Of a stretch of DNA of 64,000 nucleotides, positions 37,752 through 47,520 are shown piece by piece. Within the stretch, counting starts at the first letter, position 1; each line of letters begins with the position of its first letter. Source of the DNA: Romboutsia maritimum (GTDB lineage Bacteria > Bacillota > Clostridia > Peptostreptococcales > Peptostreptococcaceae); assembly GCF_002251085.2 (NCBI RefSeq), contig NZ_NOJZ02000010.1, positions 1-64,000 of the forward strand. The letters are read 5' to 3'. Below the pieces are notes generated by a model. That model saw only the letters and a program-made list of their open reading frames with translations. It did not search any database and was not told the origin of the DNA. The position numbers and the translations under genes are program-made.

Positions 37752-37994
37752 TTATTCTACTATATCGTACATTTCTTTAGCATCATTTTTTAAGACATGC
37801 TCCCTAATTTCATTCACTTTAAATTTCATCTTATTTTCACCAAATTGGATTTCTAATAAATCTCCAGTATTTACTTCTGATGAAGATTTTGCTACTTTTC
37901 CATTTATAGTTACTATCCCCTTATCACATGCATCTTTTGCTACTGTTCTTCTCTTTATTATTCTAGATACTTTTAAAAATTTATCTAATCTCAT
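37752..37994 (-). CDS. rqcP: S4-domain ribosome quality control protein RqcP (YabO)
   Basis: An 80-aa S4 RNA-binding protein: MRLDKFLKVSRIIKRRTVAKDACDKG is the S4 alpha-L motif. It corresponds to Hsp15/YabO; B. subtilis RqcP promotes alanine tailing of stalled peptides on the 50S subunit. The ATG at 37994 has GGAGG 8 nt upstream; an upstream extension of eight codons overlaps the SD. It starts the rqcP-yabP-yabQ-divIC operon. AT-only tandem repeats at 38041-38079 lie just upstream. Confidence 0.92.
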   Translation of the reverse strand: MRLDKFLKVSRIIKRRTVAKDACDKGIVTINGKVAKSSSEVNTGDLLEIQFGENKMKFKVNEIREHVLKNDAKEMYDIVE

Positions 37995-38040
37995 ATTTAA
38001 TTTCCTCCTACATAACAAACTATTACCTAATATCTATTAT

Positions 38041-38079
38041 ATAAATTTATTATATAAATTTATTATATAAATTTATTAT
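38041..38079. repeat. Three 13-bp AT-only tandem repeats
   Basis: Three exact copies of ATAAATTTATTAT lie in the hup-rqcP gap, next to the hup terminator. Each contains the palindrome AATAAATTTATT. They could be intrinsically bent DNA, an upstream element of the rqcP promoter, or neutral slippage. Confidence 0.75.
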
Positions 38080-38123
38080 ATTTTTTTAATAAAATACAAT
38101 AAAAAATTTTCTTATATATGAAT

Positions 38124-38152
38124 AAAAGTGTGGTTATAAACACCACACTTTT
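38124..38152 (-). terminator. Terminator of hup
   Basis: AAAAGTGTGGT / ACCACACTTTT, 11 bp perfect (38124-38134 / 38142-38152), loop 7 nt, flanked by A/T runs on both sides; it lies 8 bp beyond the hup stop. Confidence 0.85.
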
Positions 38153-38159
38153 GAATTAA

Positions 38160-38438
38160 TTATGCATTTATTATATCTTTTAATCCTTTTCCAGCTTTGA
38201 AAACTGGAGCTTTAGAAGCTGGTATTTCTATAACTTCTTCTGGATTTCTTGGGTTTCTACCTTGTCTTGCAGCTCTTTCTCTTGTTTCAAATGTTCCAAA
38301 TCCAACTAATTGAACTTTTTCTCCGTTTACTAAAGCTTCTTGAACAGATTGCATAAATGCGTTTAATGCAGCTTCTGCTTCTTTCTTTGTTAATTCACTC
38401 TTCTCTGCCATCTTTGATACTAATTCAGCTTTGTTCAC
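38160..38438 (-). CDS. hup: DNA-binding protein HU
   Basis: A 92-aa nucleoid protein. The N-terminal helices (KAELVSKMAEKSELTKKEAEAALNAF) and the DNA-embracing arm (RQGRNPRNPEEVIEIPASKAPVFKAGK) are textbook HU. The start is GTG at 38438 with AGGAGGT 7 nt upstream. It lies between rqcP and mazG/yabN, the same place as many clostridial HU genes. It should be abundant, as its strong SD and own terminator suggest. Confidence 0.97.
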   Translation of the reverse strand: MNKAELVSKMAEKSELTKKEAEAALNAFMQSVQEALVNGEKVQLVGFGTFETRERAARQGRNPRNPEEVIEIPASKAPVFKAGKGLKDIINA

Positions 38439-38524
38439 AGTACCTACCTCCTAAAATGTTTATAATATAGAATTCTTACTTCTGATAAAAATTCTAGATT
38501 TTTGACAAACTTCCTTCTATTAAT

Positions 38525-39973
38525 TTATTTCAATTTAGCTTTTTCCCATAATTCATCCATTTCTTCAAGTGTCATGTCTTCCAAATTTTTATGTAATTGA
38601 ATGGCACTTTGTTCAATAAATTCAAATCTATTTATAAATTTATTAATTGTAGAATTTAAAGATTCCTCTGGGTCTATGCTTAAAAACCTAGATAAATTTA
38701 CTACTGAAAATAATAAATCTCCTAGTTCTTCCTTTATGTATTTTATATTTCCAGCTTTACATTCGTCAAGTAGTTCTTGATATTCTTCTTCAATTTTTTT
38801 GAAAACATGAGATATATCATCCCAATCAAACCCTACAAGAGCAGCTTTATGTTGCACTTTTTCTGATTTTGTAAGAGCTGGTAAATTTTTTGGTATTCTT
38901 CTTAAACCTTCAGTTACAGTAGTTTCACCTTTTTCTTCCTTCTTCAACTCTTCCCATGTTCTTTCAAATTTATTCATATCTAATTCAACATTTTTAAAAA
39001 CATGTGGATGTCTATGTATAAGCTTATTGCATATACTATTCGTTACTTCTTTTAGGTCAAAACTACCTTGTTCTTGTCCTATTTGACAGTGGAATATGAC
39101 CTGTAAAAGGACATCTCCTAACTCTTCAATCATTTCATCTAAATCATCGTTGTCAATAGCCTGACAAAGCTCATATGCTTCTTCTATGATATATTTCTTT
39201 AATGATTCATGTGTTTGTTTTTTATCCCAATCACATCCTGATGGACCTCTTAAAGTATCCATTATCATTTCTAAGTCATGTACTGTATTATACATCTTTT
39301 TTGAGCTTTTTGGTATATATAAACTTGTTAAATAATTAAATAAATTTTCAGATCTATCTAACTCATATAATTTAACATATTTCTTACTTTCTAGATTTTT
39401 GACACCTGCACCGTTTACTATACATACTTCTTGATCATAATCATAATATTCTAATAGCTTTAACTTTACATTTGATGCTATAAATTGATCATATATTTGA
39501 GTTATAATCATACTTGTATTAGTATCTATATATGAATTTTCTATTTCGAAAGCATCTAATAGTTTAAATCCATTTGCAGGATCTATCTTTAGATAGTTAA
39601 ACATAGCATCTACAAAGCTCATAGATGGTATACTTTCCACATCTATATTCTCTAGTTTTGCTATATTTTCTATAATTGTTACAGTTTTTTCTGCGACCCT
39701 AGGATGACCAGGAACTGCATATACTATATCACTTTCTTTAGATGCTTCTATTATAAATTCCGAAATTTTATTATATACACTTTCAAAATCATCTTCATTA
39801 TCATAAAAATAATCCAATGAAGTATACTCTATAGTTTCTTTAAGCTTCTCTAAAGTTGGATGCTTCTCTGTTCTTAAGTATATTCTAGAGCCGGAATTTA
39901 AAGTCTCTAATGCTCCTTGACTTATAAGAGAGTAATCCCCTGGGCCAAGTCCTACAATACTTATCTTACCCAT
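38525..39973 (-). CDS. mazG: Bifunctional tetrapyrrole-methylase-like / MazG nucleotide pyrophosphohydrolase (YabN)
   Basis: A 482-aa two-domain protein. The N-terminal tetrapyrrole methylase-like domain (MGKISIVGLGPGDYSLISQ, AVPGHPRVAEKT) occupies residues 1-215. The C-terminal part contains two MazG modules, the first with LRGPSGCDWDKKQTHESL and EEAYELCQAIDND..EELGD. MazG cleaves NTPs to NMPs and pyrophosphate, removing damaged nucleotides. The ATG at 39973 has AGGAGTG 4-5 nt upstream; the longest frame adds nine unsupported residues. It lies in the conserved spoVT-spoVB-yabN-hup-rqcP-yabP order. Confidence 0.94.
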   Translation of the reverse strand: MGKISIVGLGPGDYSLISQGALETLNSGSRIYLRTEKHPTLEKLKETIEYTSLDYFYDNEDDFESVYNKISEFIIEASKESDIVYAVPGHPRVAEKTVTIIENIAKLENIDVESIPSMSFVDAMFNYLKIDPANGFKLLDAFEIENSYIDTNTSMIITQIYDQFIASNVKLKLLEYYDYDQEVCIVNGAGVKNLESKKYVKLYELDRSENLFNYLTSLYIPKSSKKMYNTVHDLEMIMDTLRGPSGCDWDKKQTHESLKKYIIEEAYELCQAIDNDDLDEMIEELGDVLLQVIFHCQIGQEQGSFDLKEVTNSICNKLIHRHPHVFKNVELDMNKFERTWEELKKEEKGETTVTEGLRRIPKNLPALTKSEKVQHKAALVGFDWDDISHVFKKIEEEYQELLDECKAGNIKYIKEELGDLLFSVVNLSRFLSIDPEESLNSTINKFINRFEFIEQSAIQLHKNLEDMTLEEMDELWEKAKLK

Positions 39974-40018
39974 AATATCACTCCTAATAGTAGATTTCAA
40001 TTATTCATTTACACAAAC

Positions 40019-40052
40019 AAAGGAAAAACCAACATATATAAGTATTTCCTTT
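40019..40052 (-). terminator. Weak terminator after spoVB
   Basis: AAAGGAAA / TTTCCTTT (40019-40026 / 40045-40052) lies 23 bp beyond the spoVB stop, with moderate T content after it on minus. A further AC/GT pairing extends the stem. Confidence 0.45.
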
Positions 40053-40074
40053 ATTTGTATATATATACTTTTTA

Positions 40075-41688
40075 TTATCTCATAAGATTTAATTTCTTAA
40101 GTATTTTATATATTTTATTACCTTTTGGCATTGTTAATATTTCTTCTTTTCTAATTCCACCGATTCCAAGTAATACCAATCCATATACTAAAGCTCCTAC
40201 TCCTATAGCTAATACTGTAGCTATAGAATTACCTAGTATTCCAGATAAAATACCATAACTTAATTTAACAGTTACAAACATTGTTAAAACTGTAATCAGT
40301 GGTTTTATAATAAATTCTTTTTTTGAGAATCTTATTTTCATTGATTTCTTTACATAAATAATTTCAAAAACAGCTGCTACTAAATAAGCCGTTACCGTAC
40401 CCATTGCAGAACCTAAAACATTTATACTCGGAATCGCTGTTAAAGTATAACTTATTGCTATTTTAGCAATCATACCTATTGATAGTGCTATTACTGGGAT
40501 TATTGGTTTTCCTATACCTTGAAGTATTCCATTCATGGTTTGCATTAAACCTAAAAATAATACACATGGTGTAAGTGAAAATAATATAGTTCCTACTATT
40601 ACCGACTCCTTAGGATATAACAGTTTCATTATTGGACTTGCCAAAGCCGCTATTCCAAAAGCTGCTGGAAGTACTATAAGTAAAGTCACCTTTAAAGCAC
40701 TTTTTGTATCTTTCCTAGCTTTTCCTCTGTTTCCTAAAGCATAAGATTCAGATATAGCAGGAACTAAACTCATACTCATCGCTATCGTTATAACAGATGG
40801 TAAATTTATTATAGCCATTGCCATACCTGTTAATTGACCAAGCATAGCATTTGCTTGTGCTTTAGTAAACCCTGCTACCATTAGTCTTTTTATAACTAAC
40901 ACACTATCTATCATATTTACTAAAGGCATCACTGAAGCACCTATTGTTATAGGTATCGCAACAACTAAAAGTTTCTTTAAAATTCTAGAAACTCTTTCTT
41001 CTTTAAAGTTTTTACTTGCTTTCACTTCGGCCTTGCGTTTTTTAGATTCTCCTAAATATGCTATTATCAAATAAGCAATTGATACTATAGCCCCTATTGT
41101 AGCCCCTGAAATTGCTCCTGCAGCTCCTAACGCTTCTCCAGAAGAATTCATAAAGTAATAAGCTAAGCCTATTCCTAATACTACTCTAAATAACTGTTCA
41201 AGAATTTGAGATATTGCTATTTTACTCATATCTCTTCTACCTTGGAAATATCCTCTATACGAAGACATTACTGGTACGAATAATAATGCTGGTGCAATTG
41301 CTACCATTGCAAAATAAGCATTCTCATTTTCCATTATATTTTTTACTATGTATTCTGCTCCAAAGAAGAATATACAAAAGGCTACTAAACCAGTTAAAAA
41401 TAATACTGTATATGATACTTTAAATATCTTATTGGCTCCTCTATAATCTCCTATGGCCATTTTTTCTGATACTAACTTTGCTAATGCAGTAGGAAATCCT
41501 GCAGTAGCTAATGTTAAAAATAAGGTGTACACAGGATACGCTGCTTGATAATATCCCATACCTTCTGACCCGATTAGGTTTCCAAGTGGTATTCTAAAAA
41601 ACGCACCTATTATTTTTACAATTATACCTGCTGCTCCAAGTATAAGTGCACCCTTTAAAAACGAGTCTTTGTTTTTGTTATTATTCAT
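40075..41688 (-). CDS. spoVB: SpoVB/YabM-family polysaccharide flippase (MOP superfamily)
   Basis: A polytopic exporter, 537 aa, with about 14 hydrophobic segments. N-terminal GALILGAAGIIVKIIGAFFRIPLG and EGMGYYQAAYPVY match SpoVB/YabM/MurJ-like lipid-linked saccharide flippases. Location beside spoVT and yabN suggests the sporulation form needed for cortex peptidoglycan precursor transport, but several paralogues exist in clostridia. The ATG at 41688 has GGAGGT 6 nt upstream; ten further upstream codons are rejected. Confidence 0.88.
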   Translation of the reverse strand: MNNNKNKDSFLKGALILGAAGIIVKIIGAFFRIPLGNLIGSEGMGYYQAAYPVYTLFLTLATAGFPTALAKLVSEKMAIGDYRGANKIFKVSYTVLFLTGLVAFCIFFFGAEYIVKNIMENENAYFAMVAIAPALLFVPVMSSYRGYFQGRRDMSKIAISQILEQLFRVVLGIGLAYYFMNSSGEALGAAGAISGATIGAIVSIAYLIIAYLGESKKRKAEVKASKNFKEERVSRILKKLLVVAIPITIGASVMPLVNMIDSVLVIKRLMVAGFTKAQANAMLGQLTGMAMAIINLPSVITIAMSMSLVPAISESYALGNRGKARKDTKSALKVTLLIVLPAAFGIAALASPIMKLLYPKESVIVGTILFSLTPCVLFLGLMQTMNGILQGIGKPIIPVIALSIGMIAKIAISYTLTAIPSINVLGSAMGTVTAYLVAAVFEIIYVKKSMKIRFSKKEFIIKPLITVLTMFVTVKLSYGILSGILGNSIATVLAIGVGALVYGLVLLGIGGIRKEEILTMPKGNKIYKILKKLNLMR

Positions 41689-41772
41689 AACATAACCTCC
41701 ATAATATTTATGTAACAAATTTTAATATATCACATCTGTAATAGTATATTCAATAGATTAGTATAAAACTTC

Positions 41773-41852
41773 AAAAAGGGATTATCTCAAAATTAATATT
41801 TTTCAATCAAGATTTACTTAATGTAAAATATCTATTTCTTGAGACAATCCCT
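41773..41852 (-). terminator. Terminator of spoVT
   Basis: On minus, GGGATTGTCTCAA pairs with TTGAGATAATCCC (13 bp, one G:U; 41839-41851 / 41778-41790) around a 48-nt AT-rich loop, followed by TTTTT (plus A's 41773-41777). It shares the TCTCAAAAT core with other hairpins in the window. Confidence 0.65.
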
Positions 41853-41865
41853 ATTTTTTTATTAA

Positions 41866-42405
41866 CTACTGAACTTGTTTTCCTAAAAAATTAGCAGCTA
41901 TTTTAAGTATTTTTTCATCTGTTTCTGAAAGTATTTCATTGTCTTTTGCAACCAATGATATAGACCCTATACAGTCTCCAGATGAACTCACAATAGGCAT
42001 AATTACTTGAGCTGTATATTCCATAGAATCATCTTTACATAATGGTACTATTTTGTTATCTTTAGAGAATTTTATTTCTCTATTTTCTATTAATTGCTCT
42101 AATTCGTTACTTATACTTTTTTCTTTATAATCTTTCTTTGGTAACTTAGATACAGCAATTATAGAATCTAAATCTGTTACTAAAACTCCATATCCAAGTG
42201 TTTCACCTAAAGTTTCTGTATATTCTTGGGAAAATTCATTTAATTCTCCTATTGGTGAATATTTTTTTAATATTACTTCTCCATCTTTTGCTGTAAATAT
42301 TTCTAGAGGATCACCTTCTCTGATTCTTAATGTTTTTCTTATTTCTTTTGGAATTACAACTCTTCCTAAATCATCTATTCTTCTAACTATTCCTGTAGCT
42401 CTCAT
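41866..42405 (-). CDS. spoVT: Stage V sporulation transcription factor SpoVT
   Basis: A 179-aa AbrB-type regulator. The N-terminal swapped-hairpin DNA-binding domain begins MRATGIVRRIDDLGRVVIPKEIRKT, and the C-terminal GAF-like domain spans about 60-179. In B. subtilis SpoVT tunes sigma-G genes in the forespore. The longest frame adds 22 residues read through the upstream terminator; the ATG at 42405 yields the exact family start, although GGAGGG is a rather distant 12 nt upstream. It follows prsA after a very strong terminator, so it has its own promoter. Confidence 0.95.
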   Translation of the reverse strand: MRATGIVRRIDDLGRVVIPKEIRKTLRIREGDPLEIFTAKDGEVILKKYSPIGELNEFSQEYTETLGETLGYGVLVTDLDSIIAVSKLPKKDYKEKSISNELEQLIENREIKFSKDNKIVPLCKDDSMEYTAQVIMPIVSSSGDCIGSISLVAKDNEILSETDEKILKIAANFLGKQVQ

Positions 42406-42469
42406 ATTATAATTAATCCCTCCATTAGTAACTTTAGGTTTATTTTTACCATTGCTAAGAAAATTATAC

Positions 42470-42506
42470 AAAAAAAGCTATGTCTTACTAAGACATAGCT
42501 TTTTTT
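42470..42506. terminator. Strong bidirectional terminator of prsA
   Basis: An 18-bp perfect inverted repeat (42470-42487 / 42489-42506) with A7 and T7 ends flanking a GCTATGTCTTA stem, 5 bp past the prsA stop. Confidence 0.92.
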
Positions 42507-42511
42507 GTATA

Positions 42512-43516
42512 TTATTTTACTGTTATTTTACTTAAAGCACTTTCATTTTTATCAACTTTAGCATCTTTTACTAATTTTGAAATGCTTTCAGAATACTTTT
42601 GTTCTAATAAAGTTTCTTTTATTTTATCCTTTACATCTTTAAAAGGAATTTGTTCAGCAACTTTATCAGTTACCTTTATTATGTGATATCCAAATTGACT
42701 CTCAACTATATTAGATACTTCTCCCACTTTAAGTGCATATGCAGCTTTTTCAAATGATTCAACCATTTTACCTTTTGCAAAGAATCCTAAATCTCCGCCT
42801 TTTTCTGCTGATGCTTTATCATCAGAATTTTCTTTTGCTAACTCTGCAAATTCTTCTCCATTTTTTGCTCTTTTTAAAATTCCTTCTGCTTTTTCTTTAG
42901 CTTCTTTTTTCTTCTGTTCTGATAAATCTTTATTATCTTTATCTTTTGTAGATATTAATATATGAGATGCTTTTACTTCATCCTTGTAAAAACTACTTTT
43001 ATTTTCTTCATAATATTTTTTTATTTCTTCATCAGATACTTTTGCTGTTTTTTTAAAGTTTTCCTTATACTTTTGACAAGCTAAATCTCTTTCTTGTTGT
43101 TCTTTTAAAAACTTTTCATCCAATCCTGCATCGTTAAGTTGTTTTTTATATTTCTCATCAGCATTAATAGCTTTTTTAAGTTCTCCTAAACTTTTATTTA
43201 CTTCTTCTTCTGTTGGTAAAAGTTTTTCTTTTTTAGCTTGCTCATATAAAACTTCTGTTGAGACAATTTGATTTACTACCATTTCACTAAATTTATCTGA
43301 ATATTTTTTACCAGGTTCAATTTCTTGATCCCATATTGTTGGACCATACATATACTCTATTGACTGTTTATTTAAAGCAAATATTTTCTTATAATTATCT
43401 AAAGAAATTTTCTGCGAATTAACTGTCATTACTGTATCATCTTTTTTTTCACTCTTACATCCTACCATAGATATTCCTAGTATAACTGCCAAAATTAACG
43501 ACCCTATTCTTTTCAA
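42512..43516 (-). CDS. prsA: PrsA-like foldase lipoprotein (PPIC peptidyl-prolyl isomerase)
   Basis: A 334-aa exported lipoprotein folding secreted proteins. The signal peptide ends in a lipobox MVGC (Cys20); a SurA-like N-terminal region (about 30-160) is followed by a parvulin domain (ASHILIST..., GGDLGFFAKGKM, FGYHIIKVT). The start is TTG at 43516: GAGGGTG lies 7 nt upstream and yields the typical MKRIG signal. Another TTG two codons earlier is only 3 nt from the SD. It is just after mfd, which ends 27 nt upstream, suggesting co-transcription. Confidence 0.92.
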   Translation of the reverse strand: MKRIGSLILAVILGISMVGCKSEKKDDTVMTVNSQKISLDNYKKIFALNKQSIEYMYGPTIWDQEIEPGKKYSDKFSEMVVNQIVSTEVLYEQAKKEKLLPTEEEVNKSLGELKKAINADEKYKKQLNDAGLDEKFLKEQQERDLACQKYKENFKKTAKVSDEEIKKYYEENKSSFYKDEVKASHILISTKDKDNKDLSEQKKKEAKEKAEGILKRAKNGEEFAELAKENSDDKASAEKGGDLGFFAKGKMVESFEKAAYALKVGEVSNIVESQFGYHIIKVTDKVAEQIPFKDVKDKIKETLLEQKYSESISKLVKDAKVDKNESALSKITVK

Positions 43517-43543
43517 ATTCAAACACCCTCTCTTAGTTTTAAG

Positions 43544-46500
43544 TTATTTTACATTACACATCTTTTCTAATAGTTCTTCTAATTCCTTTACTATATTATA
43601 ACCAACTTTTTCTTTTGTTTTGTATCTAGTTAAAGGAACTAATAAAACTTCATCTCTAACCTGTCTAACTTTTTCTATTTTTAATTGTTTACATAGCGAT
43701 TTAATATAAGCTATTGAAATTAATGCATGTACAGGCTTTGGAATATCTGAGAATCTATCTTCTAACTCTTCTTGTATTTCAACCATATCTTCTTTACTTC
43801 CAATTGAAGCAATCTTTTTGTACATTTCAATTTTAATTAATTCATCGCTTATATAATTATCTGGTATATATGCACTAACGCTTAAATCAATTTCTACATC
43901 TATTTCTTCAATTATAGATTCTCCTTTTACTTTCTTGATAGCATCATTTAACATTTTTACATATAAATCATATCCTATTACCGCCATATGCCCATGTTGT
44001 TGAGATCCTAATATATTTCCTGCTCCTCTTATTTCAAGATCTCTCATAGCTATTTTAAACCCTGAACCAAATTCTGTAAACTCTCTTATTGCTTTTAATC
44101 TTTTCTCTGCTATTTCACTCAAGACCTTATCTTTTTCATACATAAGATAAGCATATCCTTGTCTAGAACTTCTTCCTACTCTTCCTCTTAATTGGTACAA
44201 CTGAGCCAATCCCATTTTATCTGCATCATATACTATCATAGTATTTGCATTTGATATATCCATGCCTGTCTCAATTATAGTAGTACATACAAGTACATCA
44301 AACTCTTTATTTAAAAATCCCAACACTATATTTTCTAAAGTTTTAGAAGTCATTCTACCGTGTGCTACTGCAACTTTTGCATCTGGTACTAATTTTTGTA
44401 TCATACTAGCCATTTCTTCGATATGCTCAACTCTATTATATACAAAAAATACTTGACCACCCCTACTTAATTCTCTTTCTATTTCATCCTGAATTATACT
44501 TTCTTTTCCTTCTGTAACATAAGTTATGACAGGATGTCTTTCTTGAGGAGGTTCTTCTATAACACTCATATCTCTTATTCCACTCAATGACATATGCAGT
44601 GTTCTTGGAATCGGTGTAGCTGATAGTGTAAGAACATCTACTGTAGATTTTATTTTTTTAAGAGCTTCTTTGTGTTTAACTCCAAATCTTTGTTCTTCAT
44701 CTATAACCACTAGTCCTAGACTAGATAAATTAATATCTTTAGATATAATTCTATGAGTTCCTATTAAAACATCTACTAATCCTTTTTTAGCATCTTCTAT
44801 TATCTGCTTTTGTTGTTTAGGAGTTTTGAATCTACTTAAAACTTCTACTCTTATAGGATAATTTTCAAATCTTTCTTTAAATGTATTATAATGTTGTTGT
44901 GCTAAAATCGTTGTAGGTACTAATAATGCTACTTGCTTTTGATCCATGCAAGCTTTAAATACTGCCCTTATAGCAACCTCTGTTTTACCATATCCAACAT
45001 CCCCACAGATAAGCCTATCCATAACTTTATCTGATTCCATATCTTTTTTAGTTTCTTCAATAGCTTTTAATTGATCCTCTGTTTCTTGATGCGGGAATAG
45101 AGATTCAAACTCCCCTTGCCAAGGTGTATCCTTTGAAAACTTATATCCCTTTATTTTTTCTCTTTTAGCATAAAGTTCTATAAGGTCCTTTGTCATATCT
45201 TCTATTTCTCGTTTTACTTTAGCCTTAGCCTTTGACCATTCATTTGTACCTAATTTATTTAATTTGACTTTTTCTACATCAGCACCTATATATTTTTGGA
45301 CTTTATCCATTTGATCTATAGGTACATATAAGTTATCTCCACCTTGATAAACTATTTTCATGTAATCTTTTTTTATTGCATTTACTGTGATTTGTTCAAT
45401 TCCAGTATATCTACCTACACCACTATTTTCATGAACTACATAATCACCTATGTTTAAATCTAAAAAGGATTCTATTTTCTTTCCATTTTTATTTTTTTTA
45501 TTTTTAGCTGCTGAAGTTCGTTTATGAACTCCTATCATTTCATGATCTGTAATTACAGCAAATTTTATAGTTTTATATTGAAACCCACTACTTATATGTC
45601 CTGGAACTATTATTATTTGAGATGATTTTATTTCTACATCTCTACTCTTAGAAACTATTGTATCTATTCCTAAATCTAATAATTCTGAATTTAATTTTTT
45701 AGCTCTTTCAAAAGTATTTGTAGCTAATAAAATTTTGTATCCATTGTATTTTAATCTATTTAGCTCTTCTGATAAAACATCTAATTTCCCACTAAATGTA
45801 GGAACTTCTCTAGATTCAAAATTCACTATAGATTTTATTGAAAAGTCATTTATTGATTTAGGTAACAATGTATTTATTACCATTTTTTTATTACCTGTAA
45901 TAAATTCTAAATCTGTATAATGATATAATAATTTACCTTGATTCTTAATAGATAGACCTCTTTCAAGGTTCAACTTATAATTTTCTTTGAATTCATTTAC
46001 ATAATTATCACATCTTTCTTTAAGCCTTGATATGTCATTTATAAATACTAGCGCATTGTCCTTTAAATATGTAAATAAACTTTTATTTTCCTCTGTATAT
46101 ATATAATCTATATAATTTTCTATACCTTCAAAATAAGTCTTACTACTTATATTGTCTATATTTTTAAATACATCTTCATCTGTATATTTTGTTGTATCTT
46201 TCTTCAATCTTTCTACAGAATCTGATGTATTACTTGGATATATAAATTCTCTAGAAGGTGTTATAAAAAATTGCTTAATCTTATCAATAGATTTTTGTGT
46301 AAACACATCAAAAGTTCGTATAGAATCGATTTCATCATCAAATAATTCCATACGAATTGGACTTGAATACTCTAGAGAGAATATGTCTATAATCCCTCCT
46401 CTTATACTAAACTGACCAAACCCCTCTATTTTTGAAACTCTTTCATATCCTAAATTTACTAGCTTTTCACTTAGTTTATCTAAATTTATAATATCTCCCA

Positions 46501-46930
46501 CTTTATAAGTAATTACATTATCTAATAATATTTCTTTAGGAGTATATTTTTTCAATATAGCTTCAACCGAAGTAACTAAAATTATATCTTCTTCTTTAGC
46601 TAGCTTAAGTAATACCTTTAATTTTTTTGCTTCTTCATTTCTATCCTTTGCATCTAAATGATAAAAATATATATCTTGGAAACCTAGATATTCTACTTTA
46701 TCTTTAATATAAAAACTTAAATCTTCATAAACTTTTTTTGCCTCTAAATCACTACTTGCCACAAATACTATTTGTCTTTGCAAATCTTTAAATATTGAAT
46801 ATGCTATATGAGGCTTTTGCATTGGTAAAAGGCCATTAATTAATAATGAGCCTTTATTTGTTTGTATGCAGTTTATTACATCTTTATATTCTTTGGAGTT
46901 TTGCAAAGGGTATACAAAAACGTCATTCAT
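43544..46930 (-). CDS. mfd: Transcription-repair coupling factor
   Basis: Displaces RNA polymerase stalled at lesions and recruits UvrA; 1128 aa. A UvrB-like N-terminal part (about 1-400, SIRGGIIDIFS) is followed by the RNA polymerase-interacting domain (YVVHENSGVGRYTGIE, about 490-550) and RecG-like motor: P-loop CGDVGYGKTEVAIRA, the DEEQRFG box, SATPIPRTLHMS, QLRGRVGRSSRQGYAYL. The C-terminal D7 domain has RVGRS...; all parts are present. GAGGGAGA lies 7 nt before the ATG. It is 16 nt after pth. Confidence 0.97.
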   Translation of the reverse strand: MNDVFVYPLQNSKEYKDVINCIQTNKGSLLINGLLPMQKPHIAYSIFKDLQRQIVFVASSDLEAKKVYEDLSFYIKDKVEYLGFQDIYFYHLDAKDRNEEAKKLKVLLKLAKEEDIILVTSVEAILKKYTPKEILLDNVITYKVGDIINLDKLSEKLVNLGYERVSKIEGFGQFSIRGGIIDIFSLEYSSPIRMELFDDEIDSIRTFDVFTQKSIDKIKQFFITPSREFIYPSNTSDSVERLKKDTTKYTDEDVFKNIDNISSKTYFEGIENYIDYIYTEENKSLFTYLKDNALVFINDISRLKERCDNYVNEFKENYKLNLERGLSIKNQGKLLYHYTDLEFITGNKKMVINTLLPKSINDFSIKSIVNFESREVPTFSGKLDVLSEELNRLKYNGYKILLATNTFERAKKLNSELLDLGIDTIVSKSRDVEIKSSQIIIVPGHISSGFQYKTIKFAVITDHEMIGVHKRTSAAKNKKNKNGKKIESFLDLNIGDYVVHENSGVGRYTGIEQITVNAIKKDYMKIVYQGGDNLYVPIDQMDKVQKYIGADVEKVKLNKLGTNEWSKAKAKVKREIEDMTKDLIELYAKREKIKGYKFSKDTPWQGEFESLFPHQETEDQLKAIEETKKDMESDKVMDRLICGDVGYGKTEVAIRAVFKACMDQKQVALLVPTTILAQQHYNTFKERFENYPIRVEVLSRFKTPKQQKQIIEDAKKGLVDVLIGTHRIISKDINLSSLGLVVIDEEQRFGVKHKEALKKIKSTVDVLTLSATPIPRTLHMSLSGIRDMSVIEEPPQERHPVITYVTEGKESIIQDEIERELSRGGQVFFVYNRVEHIEEMASMIQKLVPDAKVAVAHGRMTSKTLENIVLGFLNKEFDVLVCTTIIETGMDISNANTMIVYDADKMGLAQLYQLRGRVGRSSRQGYAYLMYEKDKVLSEIAEKRLKAIREFTEFGSGFKIAMRDLEIRGAGNILGSQQHGHMAVIGYDLYVKMLNDAIKKVKGESIIEEIDVEIDLSVSAYIPDNYISDELIKIEMYKKIASIGSKEDMVEIQEELEDRFSDIPKPVHALISIAYIKSLCKQLKIEKVRQVRDEVLLVPLTRYKTKEKVGYNIVKELEELLEKMCNVK

Positions 46931-46946
46931 ATAAATCTCCCTCTCA

Positions 46947-47507
46947 CTATCCGTTATATTTGTTCATAGCTGTATCTATATTTTCTTTAATTATAGAATC
47001 AACAGCACGATATGCTTTTTCTAGCCCCTCTTCTAAACAATCATTTTCTTCTTTTCTAAATCTAGAAAGAACAAAATCAGCTAAATCTTGTCCTAAAGCT
47101 GGTTTAGATACACCTACTCTCACTCTAGGAAACTCTGTAGATCCTAAGCATTTTACTATAGATCTCATTCCATTATGAGTTCCTCCACTACCTTTTTTTC
47201 TTATTCTTATTTTTCCAACATCTAAATCTATATCATCATAGATTACTACTATGTTATTCAAATCTACTTTATAATATTTATATATATCTATTAAAGTTTC
47301 TCCACTTAAATTCATGTATGTTTGAGGTTTAACTAATAGAACTTTTTCATTTCCAATTCTACCCTCACCTATTAATGCCTTATGTTTTATTTTCGTCACA
47401 CTTATGCCATATTCCTTTGATAGAATATCTATAACATTAAATCCAACATTATGTCTAGTATTTTCATATTGCTTTCCTGGATTTCCTAACCCTACTATTA
47501 CGTACAT
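46947..47507 (-). CDS. pth: Peptidyl-tRNA hydrolase
   Basis: Frees tRNA from dropped-off peptidyl-tRNA; 186 aa. [18 protein letters not shown] has the catalytic His and Asn; [11 protein letters not shown] has the catalytic Asp; [12 protein letters not shown] is also present. GGAGGAGAATAA precedes the ATG. It follows a remnant of a prepilin peptidase gene and precedes mfd by 16 nt, preserving the pth-mfd pair of Firmicutes. Confidence 0.97.
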   Translation of the reverse strand: MYVIVGLGNPGKQYENTRHNVGFNVIDILSKEYGISVTKIKHKALIGEGRIGNEKVLLVKPQTYMNLSGETLIDIYKYYKVDLNNIVVIYDDIDLDVGKIRIRKKGSGGTHNGMRSIVKCLGSTEFPRVRVGVSKPALGQDLADFVLSRFRKEENDCLEEGLEKAYRAVDSIIKENIDTAMNKYNG

Positions 47508-47520
47508 TTATTCTCCTCCT

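Noticed and set aside
42406..42471. N-terminal extension of SpoVT
   Set aside because: The extra 22 residues are read from the prsA terminator hairpin; the family starts at MRATGIVRRID.
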